Below are positions 59,169 to 64,000 of a DNA stretch of 64,000 bases, piece after piece. The stretch is from Macrotrachela quadricornifera (Eukaryota; Rotifera; Eurotatoria; Philodinida; Philodinidae): positions 1,385,225 through 1,449,224 of the forward strand of contig JAJEKB010021117.1 of assembly GCA_022393335.1 (NCBI GenBank), given 5' to 3'. The translations under genes and the position numbers were made by a program. The notes beneath the pieces are model-generated. The model searched no databases, was not told where the DNA came from, and saw only the letters and a program-made list of their open reading frames with translations. The first letter of the stretch is position 1, and each line of letters opens with the position of its first letter.

Positions 59169-61948
59169 ATAGAAAGTGATATGTTGTTATTCAAATCGTT
59201 CTTTTGTTTTTGAACAGGTACTATCATATGTTATTTGTGTCGTTGTTTTTATTCATGCGTCAAATAAACTGTTTAAAATGAACAGAAACTGTAAACATGT
59301 TATGTATAGTGCAAAAAACAACACTATGGGATACAGAATGTTCATGTATATCTGTCCGAAAAAACTTATCTAAATAATTACATATCGTTTTTTATAATTC
59401 TATTATAGGACCTATAATGAATGTATGATTCACTAAAAACTTCTTAAAAAAGATTATCTTACGTACTCGACCTTTATACTGTTATTATTGAATAGAGATT
59501 ATTTTTTATTGATATATAACCTAAATTTTGTTTCGAAGCTCAGAATTTATCGAACATACTTTATTCATTATTTTCATGCTTGTTTTTATGTTGTACTATT
59601 GTTCTTAAAATACTTTTATTTTATCTGTAGTCAATATGTAAATAGAAAATGTTTAAATAAAACTTTATATTACGTACGAAATTGCAGTAAAATATGACCT
59701 TAAAGTAGATACGTCTCACCCTCAAAATGTCACGAATACAAATTTAATCTTTCATGAAATTCAAAAAATATACGTGTTAATGATTCCACACTATTTATAT
59801 TAATAGATAGAAAGTATTTTTGTCTCCATATTATAATATAATTGCATATAAGAAGATAAAAATCTTATTTTAGCATTCTCCTATGACGTTATCTAATTAT
59901 ATGATGAATGGAAAAGAAATTGAATGTTAGTTATAATAAATACGTCTTTATACACGATATATTTTATGAATGATAGGATTAAAGTATTCATATAATAAGA
60001 TGAAGAGATAGAGAATAAAAAAAGAACTAAAATATAGGGTATGATAACTTCTGTTATTATAGAAATATAAAAGATATCTATAATCATTGAAAAATTTCTA
60101 TCAGTTTGAATTCAATAGGAACAATATTTTAGATATATAAATAATATAAATTAGTTAAAGATCGTTTTACATCAATGTGATGATATTATAATTAAATATA
60201 TTATTTCAAAAATATTTTCGATTACTTCAAATAGGATTTTTTATTTATCAATGATTGATGATCAAAAAGTAGTAAGGTTAATTATTAGTAAAATCTTTTA
60301 TAATACTATTCTTTTCAATAATAATATGATAAAAATCGAATCGAGCATGTACTGTTTATAATATAAAATGCTGTCTGTTTATCCTCAGTGATTAATCCAT
60401 TACACATATTTTTTGTCATTTGACAATAAGTATTCAAATTATTGGGTCTGTTCTACTGCCGTTGTTAACATATATTATTCAATTGTATTAAGATCAACGA
60501 GTAATTTTAATGTTGACTGAATAGAAACAGCTGGTAACATTTGTGATGAATAAAGCTTTGTTTATATCCAATGAATAATAATGATCGTAGCGTATTAGTT
60601 TGTTGAGTTCAATCAGTGTAGTATTTTATATGAAGGAATTGTTTTTATGCAAAGCTTTCAAAGGACTAAGATAGATCATATATTTTTACAATAAAAATAA
60701 TCATGTGATAGAAAACTTTAGTTTCAAGATTCAATTTATTTATTTTTTTTATAAAACAGGTCATTTTTTTTAAAGCTCTTGCATTGTTTATTTGATAGAT
60801 ATCAATGTTCTATACTCATTCAAATCTACTGTTAATCTAAAATGATGTAGGACCTATATTTAAGTTTAACTAAAAATTCGGATCAAGATATGAGAGAAAA
60901 AGAATACGTCACTGTTATCAGAAATTTTTGTTAGTTTTAAATGAAAAATTCATCCAAGAAGATCAGAGACAAATTTTATAAATAAATTGTTCACGAAAGA
61001 CCAAGAGTAAATTTTTAATGGTAAAATATATTTTTCTAACTGATTTTTAGCACTAATAAAAAGTTCTGATCATGATGGCGTACACTTCCTCTCTCACATC
61101 ATTATCAAAACTTTTAGTTAAATCCAAGTATATATCGATAATTAAGATCCGGAAGAAAGGTGCACTCAGAATGCATTAACACTTTTACTCTTCATTAAAC
61201 CACTATAATTTTTTTTTTCGATAAGAAAAGAAGATGTAGATATTTTAATAAGTATATAACTATTGCACTGAATATTTCTATCATTTTAATATTAGAATAG
61301 TGTTAAATGACATGTAAAAATAATTTATAATGATATGGTTCAATGAAGTAAGAAATTTTTAGATATAATTATTTGAACCTTCGAACACATTTCTTGTCAT
61401 TATGTCAATTGATTTGACATTCTATAATTATAATAAAAACAGAGCATAGTCGCACATTTTATTTCATTTAATAATCAGCCATACTTATATATATATATAA
61501 CGATAGAACAGTAATTCATATAACTTTATTTGATCTATACAGAATAATCGTCTTCAGTTTTAACTTAAAAAAAAAGATAAGAATTAATTATTTTATTCAG
61601 CCGTATTCTATCAACTATAAAAAATATAGTTATTCAAAGTAAGATCTATATTGAATAAATCTATTTGTAAATATTCGTTTCTTTTTTTATTCTTTGAAAA
61701 TAAATAAAAAAAGAAATAGATCAAAAATGATATTCATTAGTTTAATGATCTAAATGGTTGTCAATAGTTAGACATTAGTTCGTGCTTAATTATGATGTTA
61801 TATTTTTAACGTGAAGTAAAAAATAGCCTGACTCTTATTTAAAAATGAACTATATAATATAGTTAACAATTAGTTTTTTTTTATCTTTATCAAACAGATA
61901 TTTTTAGAAATATTAATTTTAATATTCTTTCATTTTTATTTATAGACA
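59169..61948. other. AT-rich intergenic region upstream of opsin
   Basis: About 2.8 kb without a supported gene; the ORFs of 60-70 codons lack any domain. TTTATTTATAG at about 61936-61946, just before the opsin ATG, looks like a 3' splice site, so a 5' UTR exon and the promoter may lie in this stretch. Confidence 0.45.
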
Positions 61949-63124
61949 ATGAATTCGAATATAAATTTATGTGTTGGTGTATTATTTCGATCAATTAATA
62001 ATATTGAATGTATTGTAAGTCGTATAGCTGGTTCAATTTTAATATTTACATCTTTATTTTCAATATTATTTAATATTCGTTTTCTTTTTTGGTCATATAA
62101 TCATCGACAAAATCGTTCTCATCATAATTTATTAATATTATCAATGATATTTTCATCATTATTAATTATTATTATAATTCAACCATCTATTTTCTTGCAA
62201 ATTTTAACATGTAATCGTTTATGTTCATTATTTTATTGTCAATTAGAAGGTTTTATATCATATTTAAATGGATGTATTCATATGTTTATGTTAATGATGA
62301 TATCAGTTATTCGTTATGATACAGTTCTTCATGTAAATAAAACTAAACAATATTTTCGACAACACTCATATATAAGTGTATTTATTTGTTGGTTATTAGG
62401 TTTTATATTTGCTTTTCCACCATTATTTGGTTGGAATAAATATATACCTGAAGGACTTGGTTTTCATTGTGGATTAAATTGGTTTGATCGTTCAATTAAT
62501 TCTCGTTTATATTTAATATTAGCTTTTTCATGTGTTTATTTTATTCCATTAATTATTTTATCTATTGTTAATATACGTGTTTATTATGTTATTCATCAAC
62601 TTCTACATCGAGCAATATTAAAAACTGCACAACCAATAATTTCATCGAAAATAACAAATAATTTAACAGTAGAAAAACATCATTTAACTCCATTTCATTC
62701 ATTAACTACAAGTAGTACAACAGATACAGATAAATTTAATATGATAAAATTATCAAAATCTATAATGAATATTAAAAATTTAAGAATTCGTCGTATGACA
62801 GATCCTATACAAATTAGTTATGCAATACGTTTAAATCGTTTAAAAGCTGATCGTCGTTTTGCATTAGCAACAATATTTTTAGTTAGTGAATATATACTTA
62901 GTTGGACACCATATGCTTGTATTGCATTACTTTATTTATTTCATATAAAATTTTTTATTGAACAACCATTATTAATAACAATATGTGCATTTATTGCAAA
63001 AATTTCTATGATTATTAATCCATTTATTTATATATCAACAATAAAATTTAATCAACTTAAAATAATTTTATTTTGGAATAAATGTTCATGTGCAATTTGT
63101 CGAATAAGAAAAAATAACATTTAA
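61949..63124 (+). CDS. opsin-type G-protein-coupled receptor
   Basis: One exon, 391 residues, seven membrane segments. Opsin identity rests on K351 in TM7 (FIAKISMIINPFIY), the retinal Schiff-base lysine position, followed by NPFIY (357-361). In TM3, CQLEGF (97-102) gives the disulfide Cys and a Glu at the bovine E113 counterion position. In loop 2, GWNKYIPEGLGFHCGLNW (161-178) has E168 at the E181 position and C174 as disulfide partner. The usual E/DRY at the end of TM3 is IRY (I121-R122-Y123), which is odd. Loop 3 is long and Ser/Thr-rich. The tail has Cys residues (379, 381, 384) that may be palmitoylated. It is a plasma-membrane photoreceptor or retinal-binding receptor; the opsin subclass is not settled. 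Confidence 0.88.
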   Translation: MNSNINLCVGVLFRSINNIECIVSRIAGSILIFTSLFSILFNIRFLFWSYNHRQNRSHHNLLILSMIFSSLLIIIIIQPSIFLQILTCNRLCSLFYCQLEGFISYLNGCIHMFMLMMISVIRYDTVLHVNKTKQYFRQHSYISVFICWLLGFIFAFPPLFGWNKYIPEGLGFHCGLNWFDRSINSRLYLILAFSCVYFIPLIILSIVNIRVYYVIHQLLHRAILKTAQPIISSKITNNLTVEKHHLTPFHSLTTSSTTDTDKFNMIKLSKSIMNIKNLRIRRMTDPIQISYAIRLNRLKADRRFALATIFLVSEYILSWTPYACIALLYLFHIKFFIEQPLLITICAFIAKISMIINPFIYISTIKFNQLKIILFWNKCSCAICRIRKNNI

Positions 63125-63187
63125 ATATAAAAAAAATTATTTTAATGTATTGTATAAATGTTAATGTAATAAAATTATATATAACCG

Positions 63188-63450
63188 TCATATTCTTTGT
63201 ATGGATATTCTCGATGGGATTTTCCGTTCTTTTTTTGCAAATATTGTGTGTTTGATTAACGTATTGATATCTTCATTTCGAATGTCAATAGTTTCTGTCT
63301 GTCGATTTCTTTTAGGCTTCATATCTCTGATACATATTGTTAAAATCTTAAGCTTATTTTCTATTTTCAGTTTCTCACAATTCCATATGTGCTCCAATGA
63401 AACCATTGCACCTGTCACTTTTTCCAATCTTCTTCCTTTCTATATATGAA
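63188..63450 (-). pseudogene. LINE reverse-transcriptase C-terminal fragment
   Basis: The minus strand reads TGAMVSLEHIWNCEKLKIENK, resembling the thumb/connection region of non-LTR reverse transcriptases (G-A-x-x-x-L-x-H-I-W-x6-L-x3-T-K-L-x-I). After a frameshift it reads KIDRQKLLTFEMK, which matches the FEM(R/K)-type motif that follows in those proteins. It is short, frameshifted and without the YADD core: a 5'-truncated or eroded copy. Confidence 0.45.
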
Positions 63451-64000
63451 TAAGAAAGAAGATAAATAGCCATATTCTTGAGTCGTTATGTGGTCATATG
63501 TAAAAAGAATAACACATGCAAATGGCAAAAAATTCGTATTTAAATATAGTAGAAGTTGAACTACAAAACTTGTGAATCTATAGCTCCTAACTCAAAATTC
63601 ACGTTGTTATGTACAGAAACAATCGTTCATTTGCCATCAATCAACAATTTTCTAGTAAACTTTAACATTAAGTAGTAAATTAATAAAAGAATATCAATTA
63701 GAATAATAAGTGTATCTTATTTTAAAAAAATACTTTAGATTATTTAAGATAGTAAACGACAATTGCCTACGCATCGGAACGTGACTGTAGTTTTTATACT
63801 CAAGTATTATGACTAAGATGAACTGTTGTAGTTATTACTTAATAATTGCGATTTTAATAACTATGAAGAATGTTATAAGATCTATTCAAAGTTATTAATT
63901 TTATTTATTAGAAACATAAAATAACTTTGATATTGTCTAGATCTTCTAGCATTGTTTTCTAAACATTAATTTTAGTTAATTAATATCTAGATAAAAAAAA
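63451..64000. other. intergenic, window edge
   Basis: AT-rich, with no ORF or repeat that I can support. Confidence 0.45.

Overview
The window is AT-rich eukaryotic nuclear DNA from a small invertebrate. Its spliced genes carry short GT-AG introns of 55-64 bp. It holds animal-type genes (nuclear receptors, an opsin, a C/EBP-like bZIP factor, a CAP protein) beside an intronless bacterial-type D-Ala-D-Ala dipeptidase, and many diverse decayed transposons. This mix fits a bdelloid rotifer (Rotaria or Adineta type). That identification is inference; no rRNA, mitochondrial or telomeric marker is present.

Layout. 0-9 kb: a small MITE, a two-exon defensin-like peptide gene missed by simple ORF calling, a 2.8 kb fold-back element, and a spliced secreted CAP protein on the minus strand. 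9-15.4 kb: a decayed ORF and palindromic element, the VanX-like dipeptidase, a spliced GNAT-like protein (minus) and a single-exon bZIP factor. 15.4-21.3 kb: about 6 kb of microsatellites and purine/pyrimidine tracts with no credible gene. 21.3-48.5 kb: three tandem nuclear-receptor paralogues, all on the minus strand (22.8-24.6, 31.2-33.8 and 42.0-48.4 kb). Each has three exons with phase-0 introns at the same positions. They are separated, and the third is invaded, by at least nine palindromic elements. 50.8-55.8 kb: a 69-bp minisatellite in a possible TIR element, a FLYWCH/MULE transposase pseudogene and a decayed non-LTR ORF1 with zinc knuckles. 57-64 kb: a secreted 10-cysteine protein, another fold-back element, a complete opsin-type GPCR and a fragment of a LINE reverse transcriptase.

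How the parts relate. The host genes are mostly secreted or sensory/regulatory: possible defence (defensin-like, CAP, Cys-rich), peptidoglycan-precursor chemistry (VanX), transcription factors and light sensing. No operon-like arrangement is seen. The most striking large-scale structure is the density of long inverted-repeat elements with no recognisable transposase, roughly a fifth of the window. Several lie inside introns of the third receptor and would form hairpins if transcribed. Some otherwise unrelated elements share a recurring sequence phrase.

Coordinates of spliced genes come from reading splice consensus and frame by eye; no transcript evidence was available.
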